DNA of 64,000 nucleotides from Defluviicoccus sp046348835. GTDB taxonomy: Bacteria > Pseudomonadota > Alphaproteobacteria > Rhodospirillales > Defluviicoccaceae. The position numbers were made by a program, and so were the translations under genes. The stretch covers positions 496,001 through 560,000 of the forward strand of contig JAXMDM010000004.1 in assembly GCA_046348835.1 (NCBI GenBank), given 5' to 3'. Of this stretch, positions 7,389-15,683 are shown one piece after another; position 1 is the first letter of the stretch; the number at the start of each line of letters is the position of its first letter. Below the pieces are notes generated by a model. That model searched no databases, was not told the DNA's origin, and saw only the letters and a list, made by a program, of their open reading frames with translations.

Positions 7389-10193
7389 TCACCGGCCGGA
7401 GGCCTTCCGCCGCTGCTCCCTCGGCATCGGCGGCTCATCCGTTTCTTGCTCTTTGTCCGCCGGAGCGGGGCCGGCTTTGGTCGCCCGTGGCTTCTTCGCC
7501 GCGGCCTTCGCCGCCGCCGATCCTGTGGCGGAAGCCGCTTTCGTCGTCTTCGCCGCCGACTTGGCCTTCCCTGCTTTTGGGGATGCTTTCGCCCGCCCGC
7601 CCTCGGCCGCCTTCGCCGCCTTGGCGGCGAGCAAGGCGACGGCCTCATCCATGCTCAAGGTGTCGCCGGTGCGGTCCGCCGGCAACGTCGCCCGCTCGGC
7701 GCCGTGCTCCACGTAGGCCCCGTAACGCCCCGACTTGACCTTCACCGGTCGGCCGTCGGCGGGATGGGGACCGATGATGCGCCCGCCGGATTTCTTCGGT
7801 GACTGGGCGAACAGGTCCACGGCGCGGTTGAGACCGATGCTCAGGACGTCATCGTCGCCCTTCAGCGAAACATACTGGTCGCCCATCTTCAGGTAGGGGC
7901 CGAACCGGCCGAGGCCGGCGATTATGGCAAGCCCGCTCTCCGGATGGGTACCGACCTCGCGCGGCAGGGACAGGAGGCGGATCGCGTCTTCGAGACCGAT
8001 CGTCTGGGGATCGAAGCCGCGCGGCAGCGCCGTCCGCTTTGGCTTCGGTTCGCCGCTGGATTTTTTGTTCTTGCCGTTCTTGGCCTTGGTGTCGGTGTCG
8101 TTATCCTTCGGCGATTCGCCGAGCTGGGCGTAATAGCCGTAAGGCCCCTTGCGGATCGCCACCGGCTGCCCCGTCGCCGGATCGACGCCCAACTCCCGGC
8201 CGCCGTTGCCGATGCCAATGTCGGCCTCCACTTCGTCGCCCCGGACCGGAACCAGGGGGCGGGTGTAGCGGCAGTCGGGATAGTTGGAGCAGCCGATGAA
8301 GGCGCCGAACTTTCCGAGCTTCAGGCTCAGGCGACCTTCTCCGCAGGCGGGGCAGGCGCGCGGGTCGCGGCCGCTTTCACCCTGACGGAAGAAGTGGGGC
8401 CCGAGCAGGGAGTCGAGCGCGTCGAGGACTTCCTTGATGCGCAACCCCTTGGTGCCGTCGACGGCGGCGCTGAACTCCCGCCAGAAATCGTCGAGGACCC
8501 GCTTCCAGTCGACGCGGCCGCCCGAGATGTCGTCGAGCTTCTCCTCCATTTGGGCGGTAAAGCCGTAGGCCACATAGCGCTCGAAGAAGCTGGTGAGAAA
8601 AGCCGTCACCAGGCGGCCGCGGTCCTCGGGGACGAAGCGCCCCTTCTCCAGCCGGACGTAGGTCCGCTCCTGCAGAACCGAGATGATGCTGGCGTAGGTG
8701 GACGGCCGGCCGATCCCCAGTTCCTCCAGCCGCTTGACCAGGCTCGCCTCGGTGAACCGCGGCGGCGGCTGGGTGAAATGCTGCTCGGGGGTGATGGCCA
8801 CCCGCTCCGCCGGCATGCCGGGGCTCAGATCGGGCAGCAGGCGCTCGCCGTCCTCGCCCGCCGCCTCCGTGGTCGCCTTCTGAGCCGAAGGTTCGGGATC
8901 ATCGCGGCCCTCGCGATACACCTTGAGGAAGCCGTCGAAGGCAACGGTCGATCCGGTCGCGCGAAAGATGATCTGGCGATCGTCCGACGCGATATCGGCG
9001 GCCGTCTGGTCGATCAATGCCGCGGCCATCTGGCAGGCGATCGTTCGCTTCCAGATGAGGGTGTAAAGGCGGTACTGATCGGCATCCACGTAGGGGCGAA
9101 TCTGCTCGGGGCGGCGGTCGACGTCGGTGGGGCGGATCGCCTCATGCGCTTCCTGCGCGTTCTTCACCTTGCTCTTATAGATGCGGGGCTTTTCCGGCAG
9201 ATAGCGCTCGCCGAAGTCGGCGCCGATGAGTGTTCGACAGGCTTCCACCGCGTCGGCGGCCATCTGCACGCCATCGGTCCGCATGTAGGTGATCAACCCG
9301 ACGGTTTCTCCGCCGATGGCCACCCCCTCGTAGAGCCGCTGCGCGGTGCGCATCGTCTGGGTGGCGCTGAAGCCGAGCTTGCGCGCCGCTTCCTGCTGCA
9401 GCGTCGAGGTAATGAACGGGGGAGCCGGATTGCGGCGGGTGGTCTTGCGCTCGACCTTGTCGATCGTATAGGTGCGGGCGGTGGCGGCGTCGACCGCGGC
9501 GTCGGCCGCCGCCCGGTCGGGAAGGTCGAACTTTTCCAGCTTACGGCCGGAAAGGTAGGTCATCGTCGCCTGGAAGGGATCTCCGGCCGGGGTCCGGAAA
9601 GTCCCCTCGATCGTCCAGTACTCCTGGGAGACGAAGTTCTCGATCTCGGTTTCGCGCTCGCAGATGAGCCGCAGCGCCACCGACTGCACCCGGCCGGCCG
9701 ACCGGCTGCCGGGGAGTTTCCGCCACAGGACCGGCGACAGGGTGAAGCCCACCAGGTAATCGAGGGCGCGCCGGGCCAGGTAGGCTTCGATCAGCGGATG
9801 ATCGAGATCGCGCGGCTGGGCGAAGGCGTCGAGGATGGCGCTGCGGGTAATCTCGTTGAAGACGACGCGCTTGGTGTCGATGCCCTCCAGCATCCGCCGG
9901 GAGTCGAGGACCTGACAGACGTGCCAGGAGATGGCCTCGCCCTCGCGGTCCGGGTCGGTGGCCAGATAGAGCCGGTTTGCCCCCTTCAGGGCGTCCGCAA
10001 TGGCTTTCAGGTGCTTCTGCGCCCGCGGATCGACCTCCCAGTCCATGGAGAAGTCATGATCCGGCCGCACGCTGCCATCCTTGGCCGGAAGATCGCGCAC
10101 GTGGCCATAGCTGGCGAGGACGGTGTAGTCGGGCCCCAGGTACTTATTGATCGTCTTGGCTTTGGCCGGCGACTCGACGATGACGATATTCAT
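7389..10193 (-). CDS. topA: DNA topoisomerase I
   Basis: 934 aa. It relaxes negative supercoils by single-strand passage. The TOPRIM domain starts immediately (VIVESPAKAKTINKYLG) and includes TDPDREGEAISWH. The active-site tyrosine is Tyr303 in GLITYMRTDG. After the core come one four-cysteine zinc ribbon (CPACGEGRLSLKLGKFGAFI, then GCSNYPDC) and several TopA C-terminal repeats (GRFGPYLKMGDQYVSL, GRYGAYVEHG). A Lys/Ala-rich tail of ~90 residues follows, a common alphaproteobacterial embellishment for DNA binding. The start at 10193 (MNIVIVES) is chosen by homology; the frame stays open upstream into dprA but the added sequence is not family-like. The gap to dprA is 4 bases. Confidence 0.96.
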   Translation of the reverse strand: MNIVIVESPAKAKTINKYLGPDYTVLASYGHVRDLPAKDGSVRPDHDFSMDWEVDPRAQKHLKAIADALKGANRLYLATDPDREGEAISWHVCQVLDSRRMLEGIDTKRVVFNEITRSAILDAFAQPRDLDHPLIEAYLARRALDYLVGFTLSPVLWRKLPGSRSAGRVQSVALRLICERETEIENFVSQEYWTIEGTFRTPAGDPFQATMTYLSGRKLEKFDLPDRAAADAAVDAATARTYTIDKVERKTTRRNPAPPFITSTLQQEAARKLGFSATQTMRTAQRLYEGVAIGGETVGLITYMRTDGVQMAADAVEACRTLIGADFGERYLPEKPRIYKSKVKNAQEAHEAIRPTDVDRRPEQIRPYVDADQYRLYTLIWKRTIACQMAAALIDQTAADIASDDRQIIFRATGSTVAFDGFLKVYREGRDDPEPSAQKATTEAAGEDGERLLPDLSPGMPAERVAITPEQHFTQPPPRFTEASLVKRLEELGIGRPSTYASIISVLQERTYVRLEKGRFVPEDRGRLVTAFLTSFFERYVAYGFTAQMEEKLDDISGGRVDWKRVLDDFWREFSAAVDGTKGLRIKEVLDALDSLLGPHFFRQGESGRDPRACPACGEGRLSLKLGKFGAFIGCSNYPDCRYTRPLVPVRGDEVEADIGIGNGGRELGVDPATGQPVAIRKGPYGYYAQLGESPKDNDTDTKAKNGKNKKSSGEPKPKRTALPRGFDPQTIGLEDAIRLLSLPREVGTHPESGLAIIAGLGRFGPYLKMGDQYVSLKGDDDVLSIGLNRAVDLFAQSPKKSGGRIIGPHPADGRPVKVKSGRYGAYVEHGAERATLPADRTGDTLSMDEAVALLAAKAAKAAEGGRAKASPKAGKAKSAAKTTKAASATGSAAAKAAAKKPRATKAGPAPADKEQETDEPPMPREQRRKASGR

Positions 10194-10197
10194 TCGT

Positions 10198-11322
10198 TCA
10201 CGCCTGCTCGGAATCGGAAGCAATAAGTGAAACCCGATTGCCGGGATGGCGTTCCAGTTGGCCAGCCAGTTCCCACTCGAGCAAAATAGTGGTGACAACG
10301 GAGGGGGACAATTGGCAGGTGCGGATGAGTTCGTCAACACCGACCGGCGTCGGGGATAAGGCCGCGGCGATCAGCGCCCGCGGTCCCTCGCCCGTATCGG
10401 CCTCGATTAACGGTGCAGCCACGATCGGGGGCGCGGCCGGCGGGCGATGGCGAAGACAACCCCCCAGCGTCGACAGGACGTCGTCGGCGCTCTCGGTGAG
10501 CACCCCACCTTGGCGAATCAGGTCGTTACCGCCGCGGGATCGGGGATCGAGGGGCGAGCCGGGGACGGCGAAAACGTCGCGGTTCTGCTCCAGCGCCAGC
10601 CGTGCCGTGATCAGCGAGCCGGAATGCAGGGCGGCCTCGACCACCAGAACTCCGGCGGACAGCCCGGCGATGATCCGGTTCCGGCGCGGGAAGTGGCGGG
10701 CGAGGGGCTGCACCCCCGGCGGCGATTCAGCGACGACGGCACCGGCCATGGCGATGGCCTCGTAGAGCGAGGCGTTCTCCGGCGGATAGACGACGTCGAT
10801 GCCGCCGGCGACAACGGCGACGGTCCCGGTGGGAAGGGCACCGCGATGAGCGGCGGCATCGATGCCGCGCGCCATTCCGGAGACGACGACGAGGCCGGCG
10901 CGACCGAGATCGGCGGCCAGCGTTTCCGCCAGGCGGCGACCGCTGATCGATGCGTTGCGGCTGCCGACGATGGCGAGCGACCGGCGGGCGAGCAGCTCGA
11001 CATTGCCGCGCACGGCCAGTGTCGGCGGTGCGTCTTCGATGGCAGCCAGCGCCGGCGGATAGTCGGCATCGCCGAGGACAAGGAGACGGGCGCCAAGTCG
11101 GGCCAGCTCGGCCAGTTCCCGGTCGACGTCGTCCGCGCTCGGGATCATCAGCGGTGCCGTGCGGCCGCCCCGGCGGGCGAGGTCGGGCAGGGCGGCGATG
11201 GCCCGGCCGGCGCTGCCGAAGCGGTCGACCAAGCGGCGCCACGTCACCGGCCCCACGCTCTCGGAGCGGATTAACCGCAGCCGGTCCCGGCGCTCCCGCT
11301 CATCCACCCTTCCATGGAGCAT
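10198..11322 (-). CDS. dprA: DNA-processing protein DprA (Smf)
   Basis: 374 aa. DprA binds incoming single-stranded DNA and loads RecA during natural transformation. The N-terminal helix-hairpin-like part (LRLIRSESVGPVTWRRLVDRF) leads to the Rossmann-like SMF core: DADYPPALAAIEDAPPTLAVRG, AIVGSRNASISGRRLAETLA, VVSGMARGIDAAAHRGAL and FPRRNRIIAGLSAGVLVVEA. A C-terminal winged-helix (DprA_WH) is visible from about residue 305 (ALIAAALSPTPVGVDELIRT). It is first in a leftward series with topA four bases downstream, a frequent alphaproteobacterial pairing. Other competence genes are not in the window. Confidence 0.95.
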   Translation of the reverse strand: MLHGRVDERERRDRLRLIRSESVGPVTWRRLVDRFGSAGRAIAALPDLARRGGRTAPLMIPSADDVDRELAELARLGARLLVLGDADYPPALAAIEDAPPTLAVRGNVELLARRSLAIVGSRNASISGRRLAETLAADLGRAGLVVVSGMARGIDAAAHRGALPTGTVAVVAGGIDVVYPPENASLYEAIAMAGAVVAESPPGVQPLARHFPRRNRIIAGLSAGVLVVEAALHSGSLITARLALEQNRDVFAVPGSPLDPRSRGGNDLIRQGGVLTESADDVLSTLGGCLRHRPPAAPPIVAAPLIEADTGEGPRALIAAALSPTPVGVDELIRTCQLSPSVVTTILLEWELAGQLERHPGNRVSLIASDSEQA

Positions 11323-11378
11323 CGCTGATTCCTACCCGGTGCAGCGGCGTCGATGCCTTGTTATGGGCCGACATGGAA

Positions 11379-12389
11379 TTAAGGATGCGATGACGCGGAG
11401 GGCGGTCGGGCTTCGGAGCCGTCCCTCAGTCCCGTCCAAACCATGAACGCCGGATACGGAGTCCGCTCGACGGAGAGCAATCCCCACTGACCCTCCAGCG
11501 GACTGGCCAGCGTCTCCGCCTTCCAGGGGGCATCGAAGGCCTCGAAGGCGGCGGCAAACGACACCCTCGGAGCCGGCGACCGCGCCGACGAATCAGCCGA
11601 CGAATCCGCCAACGCGATCAGGCCCGGTCCGGTATAGGCAGCCCAGAACCCTCGCTGACTTTCGACACTGAACGACGGCGCTCCGCCGTGCGGGGCCCCG
11701 GTTTCCTTGACCAGGACCGGTCTGTCGGCGGCGCGGCCGATGGCGAGCGCCTTTCGCCGAACCCAGGCGGCCGCCGCGTCCGGGGCCAGATCGTGGCGAT
11801 CGAGGGCGGGATGGATGTTGGGGGCGAGGAAATCCCCGAACGCGCGAAGCGGCGCCCACCCGTAGTCGCCGGCGGGCTCGCTGGTGGTGACCGGGAGGTG
11901 GTCACCCGCGGCTAGCCGGTGGGTCAGATCATCAGCCGCCGCGCGCAGATCGGCGAGGTCGTAGCGGTTGTCGTTGATTCCCTCGTTGCCGATGACGACG
12001 GCGAGCGCCAGGCGGTGGCCGTATTGGCGCGCCAGTCGGGCGACGCCGTCCCTCTCCACCGCAGACTTGGGATCCCAAATGCCCAGCAGGACCGCCCGGT
12101 AACCCAGGTCCGCGGCGGCGGCGACGATTACCGGGGTGAGCCCCGGCTGATAGGCGTAGAGAACAAGACCGTCGAAGCCCGGCCGCAGCGCCGCGAGATC
12201 GGCCCTGATCTCCTCTGCCGGATAACCATCCGCCGGCAGCGGCCGCCGCGGATCGTAGCCGCTCGGGTTATAGGCGATGAGCGTCGCCGGCGCCGCCGTC
12301 GAGGCTAGATAGGCGAGGAACGGAGGCACGTCGCCAGCCGGCGCCGCCGGGGCGATGAGCAGCGAGCAGGCAAGCAGGACCGCCAGCAT
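11379..12389 (-). CDS. Predicted secreted glycoside hydrolase family 17-like protein
   Basis: 336 aa. A Sec signal peptide is visible (MLAVLLACSLLIAPAAPAGD). The remainder reads as a single TIM-barrel resembling bacterial GH17-type beta-1,3-glucanase-like proteins: ATLIAYNPSGYDPRRPL, IRADLAALRPGFDGLVLYAY, AVVIGNEGINDNRYDLADL (NE as candidate acid/base), NIHPALDRH and VLVKETGAPHGG (KE as candidate nucleophile). The position of the two glutamates on beta strands 4 and 7 is what supports the assignment. The start at 12389 is chosen because of the signal peptide; the frame is open further upstream but runs into nrdJ. The gap from nrdJ is 100 bases, so co-transcription is possible. Confidence 0.65.
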   Translation of the reverse strand: MLAVLLACSLLIAPAAPAGDVPPFLAYLASTAAPATLIAYNPSGYDPRRPLPADGYPAEEIRADLAALRPGFDGLVLYAYQPGLTPVIVAAAADLGYRAVLLGIWDPKSAVERDGVARLARQYGHRLALAVVIGNEGINDNRYDLADLRAAADDLTHRLAAGDHLPVTTSEPAGDYGWAPLRAFGDFLAPNIHPALDRHDLAPDAAAAWVRRKALAIGRAADRPVLVKETGAPHGGAPSFSVESQRGFWAAYTGPGLIALADSSADSSARSPAPRVSFAAAFEAFDAPWKAETLASPLEGQWGLLSVERTPYPAFMVWTGLRDGSEARPPSASSHP

Positions 12390-12489
12390 CGCCCTCCGCC
12401 CGATGGGTTTCGATGCCGGGCGGTCGGGGGCAGACCCTCGCCGCCGGACGTGCCGGGGAGGGCCGGCGTTCGGTGGGCGGCCAGCTACG

Positions 12490-14808
12490 TTAACCGCACT
12501 TGGAATAGCCGCAGCTGGTGCAGGTATCACAATCCTCCTGTCGGACCAATGACGGCATACCACATTTGGGGCATTGCCGGAAGCGCGGATCGTGGCCGAG
12601 GCCGACGACTTGGCGCATGCCTTCTGGTGTCGCCCGGCCACCCGGCGCCGGAATGAAGCCGATGTCGATCATGTGCTTTTCGATGACCTCGCCGATGGCA
12701 GCGAGCAGGCTCGGCACGTAACGGCCGCCCATCCACTGGCCGCCGCGCGGGTCGAACACCGCCTTCAGTTCCTCGACGACGAAGGAAACATCGCCGCCGC
12801 GGCGGAAAACGGCCGAGATCATCCGGGTCAATGCCACCGTCCAGGCGTAATGCTCCATGTTCTTGGAGTTGATGAACACCTCGAACGGACGTCGCCGCCC
12901 GTCCTGGATGACGTCGTTGACGGTGATGTAGAGGGCATGGTCGCTTTCCGGCCAACGTACCTTGTAGGTCTGTCCGGGCAACGCTTCCGGCCGGTCGAGG
13001 GGCCGGAACATCTGCACAATGGCGCCTGAGTCCCCCAGATCGCGCGGCTTCATGTCGACCGTCGGTACCGCCAGCGGGAGCTCTGGCTGAACGAGTTGCT
13101 GTTCCTGGGTGCTCCCCCGCACCTCGAGCACGGCGCCGGTCACCTCGTTGGGGCGATAGGTGGTGCAGCCCTTGCAACCCAACTCGTACGCCTGGGCGTA
13201 GACGTCCTTGAAAGCATCGAAGGGAATGCTGTCGGGGCAGTTGATCGTTTTCGAGATGGAACTGTCGACGTACTTCTGAACCGCTGCCTGCATCACCAGG
13301 TGGTCGTTGGGGCTCAGTGACTGGGCGTCGACGAAGGAGTCCGGCAGAGGCGCTCCCTCGCCGTGCAGGCGGTGGAACTGGCGCAAGGCGTAATCGGTCA
13401 CCTGCTCCTCGCGGCGGCTGCCGTCCGGCATCAGCACGTGGCGAACGTAACGGAAGCTGAATACCGGCTCGAGCCCCGACGACACGTTGTCGGCGAAAAG
13501 CGAGATGGTTCCGGTGGGCGCAACGGAGGTGACGAGTGCGTTTCGGATGCCGTGGCGGCCGATGGCGGCGCGGACGTCGTCGTCGAGGTGCTGGATCGTC
13601 TCTCCGGCCAGGTATTGTTCGCGGTCGAACAGCGGAAACGCCCCCTTCTCCGCCGCCAGCGCAGCCGACGCCAGGTAGGCGGCGCGCTGGATGGTTCGCA
13701 TCCACTCCTCGGTCAGCCGCACCGCGGCGCTGCCGCCGTAGCGGGCGCCGGCGAGGATCAGCGCGTCGGCAAGCCCGGTCACGCCGAGACCGATGCGCCG
13801 CTTGGCCCGCGCCTCCGCCTGTTGCTCGGCCAGCGGGAAACGCGAAACGTCGATGACGTTGTCGAGCATACGCACGGCGACGGTGACCAGGTCGGTGAGA
13901 CGCTCCGCCTCGATCCCGGCATTGGCCTTGAACGGGTTTTCGACCAGCTGCGCCAGATTGATCGACCCGAGGAGACAGGTTCCGTAGGCCGGCAGCGGCT
14001 GCTCGCCGCACGGATTGGTGCCGTGGATCGTCTCGCAATAATAGAGATTGTTCAGGCGGTTAATGCGGTCGATGAAAATGACGCCGGGCTCTGCGTAGGC
14101 ATAAGTGGCGCGCATGATCGTGTCCCACAGCTCGCGCGCCCGCAGCACCCGGTAGACGGTGCCGCCGAACGTCAGCCCCCACGGCGCGTCCTCCTTTACC
14201 GCCTGCATGAACGCGTCGGTCACCAGCACCGAGAGATTGAACATGCGCAGCCGGCCCGGCGTGCGCTTGGCCTCGACGAACGCCTCGATGTCGGGATGGT
14301 CGCAGCGCATGACCGCCATCATCGCGCCCCGGCGCGAGCCGGCGCTCATGATGGTCCGACACATGGCGTCCCAGACGTCCATGAACGAGAGCGGACCCGA
14401 CGCGTCGGCGCCGACGCCGATGACCGGCGCACCCTTCGGGCGCAGCGTGGAGAAGTCGTAGCCGATGCCGCCGCCCTGCTGCATCGTCAGCGCCGCCTGC
14501 TTCAGATGCTCGAAGATGCCGGTCATGTCGTCCGGGATGTCGCCCATGACGAAGCAGTTGAATAAGGTGACACGGCGGCCGGAGCCGGCGCCGGAAAGGA
14601 TGCGACCGGCAGGCAGGAACTGGAAATCGGTCATGGCGTCGAAGAACGGTTCTTCCCACGCCGACGGATCCGCTTCCGCCTCCGCCAATGCCCGAGCCAC
14701 CCGGCGCCAGGTGTCGGGAATTGCCTTGTCCACCGGAGAGCCGTCCACGGCCTTCAACCGGTATTTCATGTCCCAGATTTGCTGCGATACGGGAGCCACC
14801 TGGACCAT
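12490..14808 (-). CDS. nrdJ: Adenosylcobalamin-dependent (class II) ribonucleotide reductase
   Basis: 772 aa. It reduces ribonucleotides to deoxyribonucleotides using an AdoCbl-generated thiyl radical, with or without oxygen. Visible motifs: FNCFVMGDIPDD (one redox cysteine), GGGIGYDFSTLRP, the active-site NPCGEQPLPAYGTCLLGSIN with the Asn-Cys-Glu triad, and APTGTISLFADNVSSGLEP. A TSCPD-type region comes around residues 600-700. The C-terminus CPKCG/CDTCTSCGYSKCG supplies the redox-active cysteines or a small zinc ribbon. It is shorter than the ~1200-aa NrdJ seen in many alphaproteobacteria, but no motif is missing. A candidate promoter and an SOS-like box lie upstream (14876-14925). Confidence 0.94.
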   Translation of the reverse strand: MVQVAPVSQQIWDMKYRLKAVDGSPVDKAIPDTWRRVARALAEAEADPSAWEEPFFDAMTDFQFLPAGRILSGAGSGRRVTLFNCFVMGDIPDDMTGIFEHLKQAALTMQQGGGIGYDFSTLRPKGAPVIGVGADASGPLSFMDVWDAMCRTIMSAGSRRGAMMAVMRCDHPDIEAFVEAKRTPGRLRMFNLSVLVTDAFMQAVKEDAPWGLTFGGTVYRVLRARELWDTIMRATYAYAEPGVIFIDRINRLNNLYYCETIHGTNPCGEQPLPAYGTCLLGSINLAQLVENPFKANAGIEAERLTDLVTVAVRMLDNVIDVSRFPLAEQQAEARAKRRIGLGVTGLADALILAGARYGGSAAVRLTEEWMRTIQRAAYLASAALAAEKGAFPLFDREQYLAGETIQHLDDDVRAAIGRHGIRNALVTSVAPTGTISLFADNVSSGLEPVFSFRYVRHVLMPDGSRREEQVTDYALRQFHRLHGEGAPLPDSFVDAQSLSPNDHLVMQAAVQKYVDSSISKTINCPDSIPFDAFKDVYAQAYELGCKGCTTYRPNEVTGAVLEVRGSTQEQQLVQPELPLAVPTVDMKPRDLGDSGAIVQMFRPLDRPEALPGQTYKVRWPESDHALYITVNDVIQDGRRRPFEVFINSKNMEHYAWTVALTRMISAVFRRGGDVSFVVEELKAVFDPRGGQWMGGRYVPSLLAAIGEVIEKHMIDIGFIPAPGGRATPEGMRQVVGLGHDPRFRQCPKCGMPSLVRQEDCDTCTSCGYSKCG

Positions 14809-14875
14809 GCTGGTTCTCCGACGACGAAGGTTGCGACTCGGATTTGCCGCTCGGTGTACTGCGCGGGACGCGCCC

Positions 14876-14905
14876 AGTTTACGGTGGGAGCCGCCCGGGC
14901 GTCAA
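14876..14905 (-). promoter_or_regulatory. Candidate sigma70-type promoter of nrdJ
   Basis: On the minus strand TTGACG (-35, 14900-14905) and TAAACT (-10, 14876-14881) are separated by 18 bases, about 70 bases upstream of the nrdJ ATG. The spacing and -35 are good and the -10 is moderate. The SOS-like box ends 5 bases upstream of the -35. Confidence 0.45.
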
Positions 14906-14910
14906 TCAAT

Positions 14911-14925
14911 GTTCGTTATATGTTC
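14911..14925 (-). promoter_or_regulatory. Alphaproteobacterial LexA-type box (GAAC-N7-GAAC) upstream of nrdJ
   Basis: The minus strand reads GAACATATAACGAAC, an exact match to the direct-repeat GAAC-N7-GAAC (plus strand GTTC-N7-GTTC) SOS operator known in alphaproteobacteria. It lies about 105 bases upstream of the nrdJ start, in the only intergenic space between plsC and nrdJ. By base composition about one such match is expected by chance in 64 kb on both strands, so only its promoter position gives it weight. Confidence 0.4.
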
Positions 14926-14953
14926 TTGCCGGCGAGCCGGCATGGCATGAGCG

Positions 14954-15679
14954 CTAGGAGAGGGCGGCCGGCTGCAGACCGCACAACCGGTCGGTCGCGG
15001 TCTCAATCCGGGTGGTGAGTTCGGTGAGGAAGGTGTCGCGATCCAGGTCACGCGGCACCGGCGGCAAGAACTCGATGGTGATCGTGCCCGGGCGAAGATG
15101 GAAAACGTTACGGCCCCAGAAGAGGCCGGAGTTGAGGGCGACCGGCACCAGAGGGACGTCGCAGCGTTGGTAGAGGGCGGCGATACCCGGATGATAAGGC
15201 TGGTGCTGCCCCGGCCTGACCCGCGTCCCTTCCGGAAAGACAATGACCTGGGCGCCCTCTTCGAGGCGCGACCGGACGCCCGGCAGCATCTGCTTGATCG
15301 CCCGGAACCCGGCACTCCGATCGATACCGATATTGCCCATTCGCGACAGGTAGAAGCCGAGGAACGGAACCCGCAGCAACTCCTCCTTCAGAACGTAAGA
15401 CGGATACTCAAGGAGGGTATGAAAGATCAGGCCGTCCCATTGGGACTGATGCTTGGCGGCGATGATGACCGGCCCGGAAGGAAGATTTTCACGCCCCAGC
15501 ACCCGGTGACGGATGCCGCAGAAGAAGCGCGCCAGGGCGAGCAGGCCCGCGCACCAGAAGGCGGGGAGCGCCTGAAGACGCCGCCGCGGCCGCCCCAGCA
15601 GCGGCAGATAGAGAATCATCAGGATCCCCGTCCACAGGCCGGCGAAGACGACAAAAAGTCCGGATCGAACCGTGGTCAC
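14954..15679 (-). CDS. plsC: 1-acyl-sn-glycerol-3-phosphate acyltransferase
   Basis: 241 aa. PlsC acylates lysophosphatidic acid to phosphatidic acid at the inner membrane. The HX4D catalytic motif is KHQSQWDGLIFH and the second acyltransferase motif is FPEGTRVRPG. One or two N-terminal hydrophobic segments anchor it (SGLFVVFAGLWTGILMILYL; FWCAGLLALARFFCGI). The start is GTG at 15679, four bases after the stop of the YdcF-like gene, so the two are a transcriptional unit. This acyltransferase-YdcF pairing is recurrent in alphaproteobacteria. Confidence 0.93.
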   Translation of the reverse strand: MTTVRSGLFVVFAGLWTGILMILYLPLLGRPRRRLQALPAFWCAGLLALARFFCGIRHRVLGRENLPSGPVIIAAKHQSQWDGLIFHTLLEYPSYVLKEELLRVPFLGFYLSRMGNIGIDRSAGFRAIKQMLPGVRSRLEEGAQVIVFPEGTRVRPGQHQPYHPGIAALYQRCDVPLVPVALNSGLFWGRNVFHLRPGTITIEFLPPVPRDLDRDTFLTELTTRIETATDRLCGLQPAALS

Positions 15680-15683
15680 CGAT

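Noticed and set aside
7944..10226. A 760-codon open frame on the plus strand across topA
   Set aside because: It is antisense to topA, with Gly/Arg/Asp-rich sequence and no recognisable domain. It arises from strong GC3 bias of the real gene.
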